From: Venturia oleaginea
Lineage: Eukaryota > Ascomycota > Dothideomycetes > Venturiales > Venturiaceae
Length of the DNA stretch: 64,000 bases
NCBI GenBank assembly: GCA_013176395.1
Contig: JABMLP010000001.1
Location: 496,001-560,000, forward strand
Reading direction: 5' to 3'
The position numbers and the translations under genes are program-made. Below the pieces are notes generated by a model, which was not told where the DNA came from, made no database searches, and worked only from the letters and a program-made list of their open reading frames with translations. The first letter of the stretch is position 1; each line of letters opens with the position of its first letter. This document shows, in pieces, positions 21,895-32,589 of the stretch.

Positions 21895-22686
21895 GATTCT
21901 TCAATAGAAACCATGCCAGCTTCAAGTTTTGAATCGGTTCGAGCCCAGAGCTTCCACTTGTCCCTGTACTCGTCCTGTAACATCTTATACAGCACCCGAT
22001 CCTCTGAGGAGAGATCTGCTATACTGATATCCATCTCCATACCGCTAGCTCTGCTTGTTGCATCGTAGGGTACTGGAGGTTGAGGTTCAGAGGGAAGGAT
22101 GGGTTCTGAAGATAATGCTGGATTGGCATACTTCCAGATACCAGCACGAGTGAGGTTGGCCTTGTGGCGTGCAAACCAGTCATCCCAGTCTTTTGGAGAT
22201 GCCAGAATGACTTCTGAGGCCTTGAGGGTTCTTGTAGATTGTGCAGGCATCGTGCAGAGCGTTTTGCAGCGATGGAGGTTGAAAAGTGATAATGTGTTGT
22301 TGGAACTTCCCTCGGAGGAGACGTCGGGGTCGGGGCAGAATAGCTGTAAATACGAAAGATATGCGTAGATTGTGCCTGAATCAGCAGCTCTAGGCCTGAG
22401 GAGGAGTATTGAACGAAAGCGGTAAGCTCGAAGTAGTTTAGCGTATTCTGATGGAGACCCTTAAGCGATAGCCGGGCTCATAACTATCTGAAGTGGAACA
22501 ACACAAAGTATGAATTCAATGAGTGACTGCATAACCCTCGAACTGAGTGGAAAATGAGGGCTATCTATACAAAGAGAGTGTACTGACGTAGGTTCTGAAA
22601 CCGCAGAGATACCGAGCAAACAAGAGTGAGAACAAACAGATTTGAAACGACTTTGAAACCGTTGGTGTTACCACCATGTTGCAACA
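21895..22686 (-). repeat. Right arm of palindrome, inverted copy of the left arm
   Basis: Reverse complement of 20995-21786, starting GATTCTTC and ending TGTTGCAACA. It encodes the same gag N-terminus on the minus strand (ATG at 22250), which runs past the arm into the spacer antisense for a few codons and stops. Confidence 0.9.
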
Positions 22687-23554
22687 GATGGACCATGTGG
22701 GCAAGGACAGTTTTTGGACCGATGATCTGAGCATCACGGCAAAATTGCATAGGACTGAGATCGTATTGGCTGCGAAAGATTTCAAGGTATCTGGGGGCTT
22801 CGGCGCAGTGCATTGTGATGCCCATATCGCGCGCCTTGGCAGCCTCGCCAATATCTGAATGCGCTTTGGTCGGAGAGCCTCGAGGCGTCCCACAGGCCAT
22901 CCAGATGTAAAGCCTGTCGTTGAAAGAGCCGTGGAGTTTTTCGTGTGCAGCGATGGCAGAAGAAATGGACATTGATGAGACGTCTTTGTCGCGTGCATCG
23001 GATATACCTACTGCCGGATTGGTTTCTGCAGATTTGACTAATCTCCCCTACTCTTTATCAGAAAGAGGTTGGATCCTGTTCAGGGAAGATACTCACCAGG
23101 CACCCTCAAATTCCAGTCTCTCCCACAGCGCGAACGACATTTTCAATGCCACTCCCGTGAGTGCGCATTGCTTCGAGTAAACACGTCGTCCCGCTTTTCA
23201 ACATCTCGGCAATGGTCAACATAACAGCGTCATATCCATCTTCTCCTTGATAGCAAGCTTCTAATGGCTAAATTGCATCGCAGAGCCATGAATGGAGAGG
23301 TAGAGCTTCAGCGAGACCTCTTGAAATCGATTGAGCCAGATGCGCGTGCGTGTTTATGAGACCGGGGATGATGATCCGGTTTTTGCAGTCTACGATTTTG
23401 ATCGATGCGCGTTGGGCGGGGAGAGGCTGAATTCAAGTTCTGCTGTTTTCCCAATGGCTGAGATAATCGATTCTTGGATGAGTAATGCACCGTTGAGCAT
23501 AACTTCTCGTGCATTGACTGGGATTATGGTGGCGTGGATATAGAGAGTCGCCAT

Positions 23555-24504
23555 TTGATTAATGGGGTTTGCTCAGAAGCTTGATGCACCTCGATTTTTC
23601 AGCTGATTATCTCTTGTCGTGGATGAAGGTCGGGAGAATGAGGAGGGCTGCGACGTTCCAACCGAGCGATCTAGTATTTCCACCTCAACTCCACACCTAA
23701 GCTAAGTTAGTCAATCATCTTTTCCACAATCATTGAACTGCTCCAGGTTATTGATGTTTTCTAGGTATCATCCGCCGCTGATGCCCGTCCCCGTCTTCCC
23801 CATTTTCCCTGCTAGGCCTCAATCCTCAAAGCGGCAAGGCCCATTCTCCCAAACGGGAAAACTCGGCCGTCAGATCTGTACTCCACCAGTGTGTCCCGCC
23901 GCTCGACATCCTCACTAGTTTCCATGGCGACTTTGTAAGAGGCCGGCACTATTTCTACTACATATTTGGATTGGTCTACTACACCCGGGATTATATCATT
24001 ACCTAACTTCTTTCTTCTCGTAAATTCGGCCGTCGGAAGGGAAATTCGAGATCTAGGATCTAAGATTTTAGAGAGAGTAAAGAGTGACTTTTTTATACCG
24101 CGAAAGATTCCATTATTTCTCGCTCGAAGGTACTCAAATTCGAGCACTGCCTTTGGGTTACTATCCTTGCGGAGGATGTGTAGTGGGATAATCAGATGTA
24201 TAGTAGACCAATCGGAATGTGTAATAGGGATAATGGTGCTGGCCCTTGTAAGATAGGTATCCACCGAGTTGAGGCTACAGAATCGCACGGTCCAGACATG
24301 GCGAGGGAACTCCGTTATCTGGAGAGATGTCTGGACATGCTGATTCACGACTCCAGATTCCAGATCCTCAAGACACGATTTGATCTTATATACATAGTCT
24401 TAAGATCGGCATTAGGTTGATGTGCAGTTCTGTCTCAGACCGCGCTCAGACGATCGCAATCTGATCAGTTTTCTGTCTTTTGATCGGATTGGTCTATTCT
24501 CGTC
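23555..24504. other. Intergenic, with an unassigned 178-codon minus frame at 23812-24348
   Basis: The frame 24348-23812 on the minus strand (..KSLFTLSKILDPRSRISLPTAEF..) has no recognised family and unusual, AT-leaning composition. It may be a remnant. The rest looks like promoter sequence for the permease. Confidence 0.35.
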
Positions 24505-26356
24505 ATGTCGATTGCGACAGAACCAAAGATGGATTTCGACAACAAGGTAGTTGACCAGAGCAATTCGTACACACCCTCAATCAGCAACGGCGAAGTCATC
24601 ACGGCCTGGGACGATACCTTTGCCCATCTAAAACACACATTCACCACCAAAGAAGGCTGTATAGGCGACTATGTACCACTCACATTCCACACGTCCACCC
24701 TCACAATACTAACATCGTACAGGATTATCTCTACCTAATAACCCCAGACATCTGGTCCCTAAACCGCAAATACAAAAACTACCAAGGCCCCTTCTACAAT
24801 CTCAACGACAACCTCCCCATCCTCCTAACCCTAACCCTAATCCTAGGCCTCCAACACGCCCTAAAAATGATCGGCTTCATCGTCTCCCCACCCCACCCCT
24901 CGCCATCGCCAGTGGCGCCTTCATCTTCAACGCACAAATGACCCAATACCCCGTCTCCACCGCTTTCATATAACCCGCGTTCACCTGAACAAAACCCCTT
25001 TCTTTATTGGGACCGGTTTATTGAGTGTTGTTGGACCTACTTTTGATATTTTGCCTATCGCGTTCAATTATGCTTCGTACAAATACAAAGATGGTAGTGT
25101 CCTGTTGGAAGTGACTGAACACAATTACCCTGTCCGGAAACTTGGGGTGCTACTCTGAGGACTATGCTTGTTACCGTCTGGGTGCAGACTTTGATGAGTT
25201 TTGTTCCAACGAGGACGTTGGACAACGTTTTCCCGAAGTTGATTACGGGATCTCTTTTGTTCTTGGTTGGTGTTTATCTTATTGGGAATGGGATGCAGAA
25301 TTGAGGTGGGAGTTCGAATTGTCATGATGGGAGTGGGTTCTACGCTCTATGTCCTGATGTTTCGGCACCGAGGCCTCTGGTTTGGTGAGTTGATGGCAAT
25401 TGCTCGGGCTATATAGGTAGCGAGCTTAATACTCCCTCGCGCTAACACATTTAGGGGTCATCCAAAGCTTATTGGGCTCGGTTTTTTAGTCTTCGTAACG
25501 ATTGTAACCGTGGAGACACTGGGAAGTCCTGCTCCGTTGTCTTCGGCCTCGCTGTCGGCTGTCTCATCTCTGGTGTGACCGGATATTAGTCCAGCGAGTC
25601 AATCAATGCGGCACCCGTCGGAACATTTCCATGGGTTCACACCTTCAAGCTATCCGTTGACGGCACACATGTTCTACCCCGCATCATCATGTTTGCTTGT
25701 CAGGCAGTCTTGTGTATGCCTGATATCCTCGCGACCGCTGAGATTTCTGGCTTTGACATTGAAGGCACCGAGTTCAAAAGCCGTGTTCAGGGTGGCATTT
25801 TATGCGATGGTCTTGGAAGCTTTGTCAGCGCACTGGCGACCGAGCCACCAATGGTTTCTCAAGCTGGCAACAACGGCGTCATCGTTTTGACATCTTATGC
25901 TAGTCGACGGGCTGGATGGGCAGCCTCGGGTTTCCTCATCCTCATGGGCATCTTCGGCAAATTTGGAGCAGTAGTCGCAAGTATGCCACCGTCCGTGCTC
26001 GGTGGCATGCAAGTGTTTTTATATTCAACCATCGCTGTTGCCGGTATTCGCGTGCTTGGTCTCCTTCAATGGACGCGTCGAGGTCGATTTGTCCTGACCG
26101 CAGCTTTGGGAGTCGGCTTCATCGACATCTTTCAACCGACCTTGTTCTCGCAGATTTTGGCATACAGTGGAAGCAATGCAAATCTGGTTGGACTGGGACA
26201 GGGAATCAACCTGATCGTGGAGACTCCTTTGTGATTGCTGCATTTGTAAGCGTTTTCTTGAATAGTGTGTTGCCAGCAGATAGGAGCTCGATGCCAGCGA
26301 CAAGGACTGGTTATGGCGATGAGCAGATTCACCCTGTTATTGGGGAACGTAGCTAG
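24505..26356 (+). pseudogene. NCS2 (UapA/UapC-type) purine/xanthine permease, disrupted
   Basis: The start MSIATEPKMDF..WDDTFAHLKHTF is followed by a GTACCA..TACAG intron and DYLYLITPDIWSLNRKYKNY, LILGLQHALKMIG, VWVQTLMSFVPTRTL, VYLIGNGMQN and, in a later exon, VVFGLAVGCLISGVTG, SINAAPVGTFPWVHTF, PDILATAEISGFDIEG, ATEPPMVSQAGNNG and GGMQVFLYSTIAVAG. This is the order of a fungal purine permease (transmembrane, H+-coupled). Lesions: frameshifts near 24885-24895, near 25135-25160 and at 26228, stops in the region 24970-24990, TGA at 25302-25304 where a Trp is expected and TAG at 25587-25589 where another Trp is expected. Long intact pieces show decay is recent. Co-location with the broken amidohydrolase suggests a lost nucleobase-use locus. 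Confidence 0.87.
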
Positions 26357-26459
26357 ACAAAAGGTTAGGTCTGGAAATATTCGTCGGACACAATAAAGAG
26401 AAGGGGACGGTCTATCAATCCAATTTCTCTTCCATTTTCCGCAAGTATGGCCGCAGTCC

Positions 26460-26684
26460 TTTGTTGGCGCGTTCAAACTCGGCGCGTTGAAACAGTCTGA
26501 TTATTGTGTCACAGCGACATTCAAGGGGGCATTGGCAGCTAGATTTAAGGCTATACTCCTAAAAGGAACCCATTCGACGTATGATGATGGAAGAAAGACG
26601 ACCGAAGAGATTGAGAGGATTGTTGAAGATGAGTTGCGAGAAATGGGTGCCGAGATTTTGCCCTGGGAAACCTGGTCCCTGTGA
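26460..26684 (+). pseudogene. C-terminal fragment of an isochorismatase-fold cysteine hydrolase
   Basis: One open frame reads FVGAFKLGALKQSDYCVTAT, then AARFKAILLKGTHSTYDDG and ..EIERIVEDELREMGAEILPW. The pattern Cys-Val-x-Ala-Thr followed by a hydrophobic strand and a His-Ser/Thr-Tyr motif is that of isochorismatase-like hydrolases (Cys nucleophile). The N-terminal two thirds, including the catalytic Asp and Lys, are missing, and the permease ends only ~100 bp upstream. The family includes ureidoacrylate and biuret hydrolases, which would fit the neighbourhood. An intact member lies at 52538-53487. Confidence 0.55.
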
Positions 26685-27122
26685 AACGTTGTCTCGGCTG
26701 TGACTTCTTCACCTCTGTTTCCTACCTACACAAACACCTATAGCAGCAATAATGAAGCTGAATCTTGTTTGCACCCCGTCAGTGCCCAAATTCCTGCTCT
26801 CTGTTGACCGGACTCGAATTGGATGCTTAACTCCGCTGTGTAAGCCAAGCAGTGAATCAGTCAGCATGCAGCCTTAACCACACGAACCGACCATTATTTC
26901 CTGCCGAACATCTCCCATGCCATTAACCCCGGAGAGAGGCAGGCATGCCATTAATTCCGTCACATCAATGTGGGAGGGTGTAGGTAAGTATATAGACCTC
27001 AGTGGTCGCTGGAGCAGGAGCAACGCATTATCCAGCTCAATCTCAAATCCAAAGTCAGATCACTCTTTCAAAGAAACTCCCAGCCAGTCGGTAGCTCATC
27101 CCCTCCAACACTTTCTACTACA
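26685..27122. other. Promoter region of the SDR gene
   Basis: No gene. The stretch 26985-27122 is a plausible promoter/leader (TATA-like TATATAGACC near 26990). Confidence 0.4.
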
Positions 27123-27913
27123 ATGTCTCTCTCTGGAAAGGTCGCTCTAATCACTGGCGGTACCAAAGGAATCGGCAAAGCAACGACTCAAAAGTTCATC
27201 GCCAAAGGGGCTGTTGTCGTAGTTAACTATGGACGCGATGCAGCTGCAGCAGAAGCTCTGGTTAAAGAAATTGGATCCGACAAGGTCCTTGCAGTACAAG
27301 GAGACGCAGGCAAGATCTCGGACATTGAGAAGATCGTGGCCGCAGCGGTTGAGAAGTTTGGCAAGCTGGATATCGTCATGGCGAATGCCGGTATTATGCC
27401 TATGAAGGATCTGGAGCATATCACGGAGGAAGATTATGAGAGAGTCATGGCATTGAACGTAAAGGGTCCCTTGTTTCTGGCACAGGTGAGTCTTAATGGT
27501 GGTCGTATACCGAGCACGATCACTAATGAGGATAATAGAAAGCCGTACCACACATGGCTCCCGGCTCCTCACTCATCCTCGTCTCTACCACTCTCGCTGT
27601 AGCATCGAATGTTGCGCCTGGTTATCTCCCATACCTGGCCTCAAAAGGAGCGATCGAACAAATGACCCGGGTTCTGGCCAAGGACTTGGGCACAAAAGGC
27701 ATCCGTGTCAATGCAATTGCACCTGGTCCTACAGGCACTGATTTGTCCTTGGAGGGCAAACCTGAGCAGATGATCCAAGGCATTGCGAAGGCCAGTCCTT
27801 TCAACAAATTGGGCCTGCCAGAAGAGATTGCCGATGTCGCGGCGTTTGTGGCTGGGGACGCAAGTCGATGGCTCAGTGGACAGATTGTCAGGGTCAATGG
27901 TGCTGTGGCATGA
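27123..27913 (+). CDS. Short-chain dehydrogenase/reductase (classical SDR)
   Basis: Two exons, 27123-27485 and 27539-27913, join in phase (GTGAGT..AATAG) to give 245 aa, the standard length for a classical SDR. The Rossmann nucleotide motif TGGTKGIG is at residues 11-18, with NAG after strand 4 (MANAGIM). The catalytic Ser is in LVSTTL (about 137), and Tyr153-x3-Lys157 lies in YLASK. Asn-Tyr-Gly-Arg after strand 2 (VVVNYGRD) suggests NADP(H) preference. The ending RWLSGQIVRVNGA is usual. The substrate is unknown. It follows the decayed nucleobase locus co-directionally, but linkage is only positional. Confidence 0.92.
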
Positions 27914-28199
27914 AGAGTATAGACATTATAGTTTGCGAAGGTGGTATTGGTGGTGTGTAATGGATACCAGCCGTTAGTCGGAGACAATTATGACTTTTCC
28001 ACGAACAGTATGTTATATGTTTCTGTATTTCTCGAATAATTAATCCGCCCTTCCAGAGTTTTGAATTCTTTTGACCGCAACGCTTCCTTCCAATTTGGAT
28101 AACCATAACATCACCTGGATTTCCACTCCGCTTCCATCGCTCTTTCCCATCAGGTGAAATATCAATAATATCAAAGCATGCGTTTCTCACTTTTTACAC

Positions 28200-29111
28200 A
28201 TGCATCATAACCGGCAAAAAACGAGAGATCTTCGAACAGACATCATGAGCATGTATAATTCATTATTGACGCCTTCTGGCACGGAACCCGAAAGCAATTT
28301 TGGCTTCGGCTTCGAGGACAAGACGAGAGCAGTTCACTTGCAGCACCCAACCTCAGCAATAAGGTCAACAAACGAAGACGGAGAATCATGGCGTGGTCGC
28401 CAATCACCATACGTCGAGTTCGGGCTCGAAGGCCAACCCGACTCTATTGTCAGTACACCTCGACTTAATAGGTTCGGAAGATTTACCATGGTTTCATACT
28501 CCCGGGCTGGAAGCCACTCAACTAATCTGAACGCGTCTCCCTCAGACGATTCCGATTCCGATTCCGATTCCGATTCCGATTCCGATTCCGATTCCGAACC
28601 AGAGGCAACTCAACCTAAACGGATGAGAGTATCTGAAGGCATCCCATTCAATCCAGGCGCTTCCCGAGCAAGAGCGATCACCGCATCCTCAATATCCACC
28701 ATAATAAGCGACAGCGCCGAGCCGGCACCCACCGTTCCGCAACCATCTGACAGCAGCGATGCATCCACCGTCAATAACCCATCCGCCACCGTCATCGCAA
28801 CGACCGGTATCATCTCAGCAGCTGACCTCAGACAAGCATTCTTTGGTGCAGCTCAAGTCGAATATTATCGAGGTCCGCGTAATCCTATCAGCAAACACAT
28901 GAAGTTTCCCGGCGACCAAACATCTTCGGATGAGAGCGTGGATGAGGATAGAAGGTCCGAACCCAAGTTGAAGGGGAAGAAGACTATGTGGAATGATAGA
29001 TGGTGGAAAGAGTTGCATGAGATTAATGGGGTTGACATGAAGGCGTGGCAGAAAGGAAATAATCTTGTGAAGGACAGGAGTAAGGAGATAGGTGGAGATA
29101 AGCAGGGATAG
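28200..29111 (+). CDS. Hypothetical Ser/Asp-rich protein with an (Asp-Ser) repeat
   Basis: An open frame of 303 codons has no recognised domain. The protein is hydrophilic and Ser/Pro-rich. An (Asp-Ser)n run near residue 118 is encoded by a hexanucleotide microsatellite, and a charged C-terminus (LKGKKTMWNDRWWKEL, DRSKEIGGDKQG) follows. The ATG at 28200 and one at 28245 are both possible starts. It is probably a disordered, rapidly evolving fungal protein, and no function can be proposed. Confidence 0.55.
   Translation: MHHNRQKTRDLRTDIMSMYNSLLTPSGTEPESNFGFGFEDKTRAVHLQHPTSAIRSTNEDGESWRGRQSPYVEFGLEGQPDSIVSTPRLNRFGRFTMVSYSRAGSHSTNLNASPSDDSDSDSDSDSDSDSDSEPEATQPKRMRVSEGIPFNPGASRARAITASSISTIISDSAEPAPTVPQPSDSSDASTVNNPSATVIATTGIISAADLRQAFFGAAQVEYYRGPRNPISKHMKFPGDQTSSDESVDEDRRSEPKLKGKKTMWNDRWWKELHEINGVDMKAWQKGNNLVKDRSKEIGGDKQG
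28548..28595 (+). repeat. (GATTCC)8 microsatellite coding for Asp-Ser repeats
   Basis: Eight tandem GATTCC units read in frame as alternating Asp-Ser. Length change in whole units would keep the frame. Confidence 0.9.
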
Positions 29112-30251
29112 GGGTTGGGCTTTGAGAAGTGGAAGGAACGGTGGATGAATGGATTGTGGATGAAGAGCCTGGATTTGAAGTTTTGATATGTCCATTGGTT
29201 CTGCGATGAAGTCCTGGGATTGAGTTGGTATTTCCTTCCCTCGTTTTAGTATTGTCAACAGCAATCAGCAATACGACAGTTTCCTCGCTTTTGCAGCGTA
29301 ATACTGGTTGAGAATTTCACCATCGGCTGTTATGACAGAGAATCCGAAAAAGAAGCAACCCCTGCCCAACTGGTTCCAATATGTATGAACAAAATCAAGG
29401 ACCGAGCACATACGGCCACAGAATCAAGAGAACTCGAGTCCCCGTCCGCTCACTCACAGATAAGCTTGATATTGGCGAATTAGTAGTTGGGTGGGTGACC
29501 ACCAGCGAATCCCCGCTGCTGTATGTGTCTGTTGATTTTTGCATGTTTGTGGTGTCAATTTTTACAGTGGAGCCTTCTTGGTAAGGCTGACTAGTTTTGT
29601 GACAAACTTTGATTGAAACAATACGAAAGCCCTCTCTCATCGAAATGCCTTTGCGAGAGCGGGTTAGCTATATGTTTTACGGCGTCGTAATGATTGTATT
29701 TCCTGCCCGCAAAGTTGTAAAGCTGCAGCCTGGTCACGTGATACAGTCGTCGGTGACCTCTTAGCAGTACGAAGATGAACAAGGACAGGAACTCACTCGC
29801 GTTGGTAGCTTTACTGCTATTTAACATTCTTTTGCCGTCATCCATGAAAGTCATGTTGACTCGGATATTGGGTTACCGTCTTCGGCCTTGGAAAACTATG
29901 TCGAAGAAGATGATACGAATCTTCACAAATTAACCATGGAGCTCCAATCCCATCACCAAATGACACATTTCGCAAGTGAAAGAACAAGTCCTTCCACGAA
30001 AAAAGACGCATCTTTGTCTCATCAAAGCTTGTCAGTAACTTTCTTAGACCACCTCCACATGAATTGCCGTGGCTCGTAAATCTGAACACAAATGGCGTGC
30101 GAGGGATCTCCTGTCCCAATCTGTCATCTAATGAATCACCAATCTGAAATGTCTTGCGTGTGCAGCCTCGCATTTACTTATCCGACGCTCTGTCCTACAC
30201 ATTACGCTGCTTTAATTCTCCTACTTTCTACATAGCCGTAACCAAGAAAAC
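29112..30251. other. Intergenic; no supported gene
   Basis: About 1.1 kb with only short overlapping frames (longest ~150 codons antisense to the end of the preceding gene). It contains the promoter of the methionine-permease-like gene. Confidence 0.4.
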
Positions 30252-32084
30252 ATGGCTGGGAAATCCGAGGATGTGCAGCAACCTCTTCTATCGCGGTCGC
30301 AGTCTCCTACTCCTACGAATTACAGCAGTATTTCCAAAGGAAGCACGATCTTGAAGGATCAATCTCTGGAGCACGATGTTCTACCAGACCATTCTGGGCC
30401 TCTCAAACGTACGATTGGATGGGGCAGCGCATATGTCTTGATCATAAGCAGGGTGATTGGGAGTGGAATTTTCGCGACCCCAGGCGCCATCTTCAAAGGT
30501 ACCGGGAGTGTGGGAATGACCTTGGTTCTGTGGGTTGTAGGCGCCATCATCGCTTGGTTTGGGCTTGCGGTATCTCTGGAATACGGCTGTATGCTCCCTC
30601 GCTCGGGCGGGCACAAGGTCGATATTCCTTCAGTGTTTCGAATGCATATTGAGAATTGACGTTGCCAGGTCTATCTCGAATTCACCTACCGCTATCCTCG
30701 GTTCTTGGCATCCACTATAGTGGCTGTAAATGCGGTCTTACTAGGCTTTACAGCTAGTAATTGCATTGTATTTGAGGACCGGAGATCCGAAAACAGATCC
30801 ATTGGCTAATTCAGAATAGGTCTTCGGACAATATGTACTTTTTGCCTTTCGAATCGAGCCTACGCCTGTTTTACAGAGGACCTTAGCTGTCATCTTGCTG
30901 ACGACTATCACCATCGTACATGGTTGCTTCCTCCGAACCGGTATCCTGATACAGAATGTGCTAGGGGGGATCAAGGTCGGCCTGATCATATTCATGGTTC
31001 TGACTGGCATTTTCGTGGTACTCATCAAGCCTGAGACAAAGGCCAATTCGATCGGAGAAGTACCTCACATGGCTAGCTGGGACTCGCTTTGGGAAGGCAC
31101 GATTTGGAACTGGGGAATCCTATCCACGGCTTTGCTCAAGGTCTTCTACTCCTATGCTGGGTTGGAGAATATCAACAACGTGCTTAATGAGGTCAAGAAC
31201 CCGGTGAGGACATTGAAGTCGGCACCGACAGCTGCGCTGGCTACGGCTTGTATTCTGTATCTTCTGGTCAACTGGGCATACTTTCTTGTGGTGCCCCTGG
31301 ATGAAATCATGAACAGCGGCGAGCTTATTGCTGCACTGTTCTTCGAGAGAACATTTGGTCCTACAATAGGTCGAACGATACTCCCTCTTGCGGTGGCAGT
31401 TTCTGCCGCTGGAAACGTTATGGTGGTTACATTTTCATTGGTAGGCTGGGAAATACCCCGATTAGCGTACAACAAAGAGCTAATCACTTGCCCAGGCCCG
31501 GCTCAACCAAGAAATTGCCCGTCAAGGCTTCCTGCCATTCTCTCGCACCCTATCTTCGTCCAAACCATTTGGAGCGCCCTTGGGAGGACTTATCGTTAAT
31601 TACATCCCATCCTTCTTGGCCATTGTTCTGCCGCCCTCGAAAGAGGTATACTCGTTTATACTCGAAGTAGAAGGATACCCAGCACAATTCTTCGCACTTG
31701 CCCTGTCGATAGGCTTAATCTGGCTACGATACACTCGTCCTGATCTGGAACGCCCATACAAAGCTTGGATTCCGGCAGTTCTTGTGAGAATTACCATGTC
31801 GCTTTTGCTTCTTGCAGCGCCATTCGTCCCACCACCGGCTTCGAAGCGGCATGGTATATGGTATGCAACTTATGCGGTGGTTAGTAGTTCAGTGTATGTC
31901 TTCTCCACTGCAACTTTTTTTTCTGGCAGCGGCTAATAATTGCAGTTCTGTATTCGGTATCATATACTGGTATATTTGGACAGTTGCTCTTCCACGCTGG
32001 CGAGGATATCACTTGGAAGAAGCAGTTGAAATTCTAGATGATGGCACATCCATTAAAAAGCTCGTTCACGTCCACGAGCGTTGA
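30252..32084 (+). CDS. APC-superfamily amino-acid transporter, high-affinity methionine permease type
   Basis: Five exons join in phase: 30252-30617, 30669-30767, 30820-31440, 31496-31893 and 31946-32084, giving 540 aa. The N-terminus is cytosolic and Ser-rich. The transporter core starts at RTIGWGSAYVLIISRVIGSGIFATPG, the consensus of the LAT/MUP family, with Gly-Ser-Gly-Ile-Phe substrate-loop residues. Later landmarks are PRSGGHKVYLEFTYRYP, YSYAGLENINNVLNEVKNP and TFSLARLNQEIARQGFLPF. About twelve membrane spans are expected. Family members (Mup1/Mup3) import methionine and related amino acids at the plasma membrane. Intron 1 uses a weak GTCGAT donor; the others are normal. A CYS-3/MetR-like bZIP gene lies 2 kb downstream. 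The frame is intact. Confidence 0.9.
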
Positions 32085-32589
32085 TATAGGCGTTGCGTTG
32101 ACACAGGCATGGCGTTTATACAGGCATGGCGTTTCTTTTGCAATTCCCCAGGCAGGTTATATTGTGGGGCATAGAATGCTAAATAGACATACCGATGAAT
32201 CATGTCATTTCATCCAAACTGGGAGACAACGCTGCAGCCTTGTTGGATGTCCAATCAAGCCTTTCAATAGTCATCTTGCCTACCTTCGTCCCGGCCGATC
32301 AGCGCAACTCGCGTGGCGATCATGCGTATTACGTCCTATCACGAAGCTTTTGCATGCTCTCACGATGCAATTGCGTGCTATCCCATTACTAACCTTCCTC
32401 TGACAAATTCGTCCTAACCCCGCATCTGATTACCACAATAGTGGTGTTCACAGATCAATACAAAGACCGAATATACATAAAACGTACACTGGCAGCCCCC
32501 GTCCCATACTGATTTCAAAAACCAAGCTTCATACACTAACCACCTTCCTGCACTTTTCCACGACTATTTTCGTATTAAAAGATTGCACC
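32085..32589. other. Intergenic; no supported gene
   Basis: 3' flank of the permease and promoter of the AsaB/CmcJ-like gene. Confidence 0.4.

Larger units (their letters stand above)
20995..22686. mobile_element. Palindromic Copia derivative: two inverted LTR-gag arms inserted in the amidohydrolase
   Basis: The 1,692-bp insert consists of a 792-bp left arm, a 108-bp spacer (21787-21894) and a 792-bp right arm that is the reverse complement of the left. By eye the arms agree throughout. The ends are TGTTG..CAACA, the classical LTR terminus. GATGG flanks both sides, and removing the insert plus one GATGG restores the reading MVH-PDPKAG of the host gene. Each arm carries an LTR start, a primer-binding-site-like sequence and the first ~118 codons of a Copia-type gag. 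The spacer continues the left gag frame for 38 codons (..MFKALKDMIAPTSRAREFE) before the flip. No 3' LTR, protease, integrase or reverse transcriptase is present, so it must have been mobilised in trans. Confidence 0.93.
20381..23554 (-). pseudogene. Amidohydrolase-family deaminase (MTA/SAH deaminase or chlorohydrolase type), multiply disrupted
   Basis: Reading left from an ATG at 23554, family landmarks appear in order: LYIHATIIPVNAREV; IIIPGLINTHAHLAQSISRG (metal-binding HxH); GYDAVMLTIAEMLKSGTTC; LYIWMACGTPRGS; KTVLAHMVH; then, beyond the insertion, DPKAGDFDIMRETGTTISHN and IALGTDGAPCNNTYDMFREM (metal Asp); and a C-terminal VGSLEVGKKADFFIVNP, ending at 20381. Such enzymes deaminate or dechlorinate N-heterocycles. 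Lesions: a one-base frameshift near 23415-23420, TAG at 23268-23270 where Trp is expected, TGA at 23106-23108 where Arg is expected, a second frameshift near 20690-20700, and the 1,692-bp Copia palindrome at 20995-22686. A spliced intron between about 23098 and 23035 still looks functional. The gene is dead; its exact substrate is not recoverable. Confidence 0.88.

Noticed and set aside
20995..22686. Interpreting the palindrome as a hAT or MULE foldback element with an 8-10-bp target duplication (TGTTGCAACA)
   Set aside because: TGTTGCAACA is itself a palindrome and could pass as a direct repeat. Excising with GATGG as the duplication restores the family-like MVHPDPKAG reading, while the 10-bp alternative leaves extra residues (LLQH). 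The arms also encode Copia gag and a tRNA-Met primer site.
24822..24848. Telomere-like run CCTAACCCTAACCCTAATCC
   Set aside because: It is only three units and lies in the coding sequence of the permease pseudogene, where it reads as Leu-Thr-Leu-Thr-Leu before LILGLQH. No subtelomeric context; taken as coincidence.
28200..28300. Possible continuation of the catabolic locus into the Asp-Ser repeat gene
   Set aside because: No enzyme or regulator feature; the two are only neighbours.
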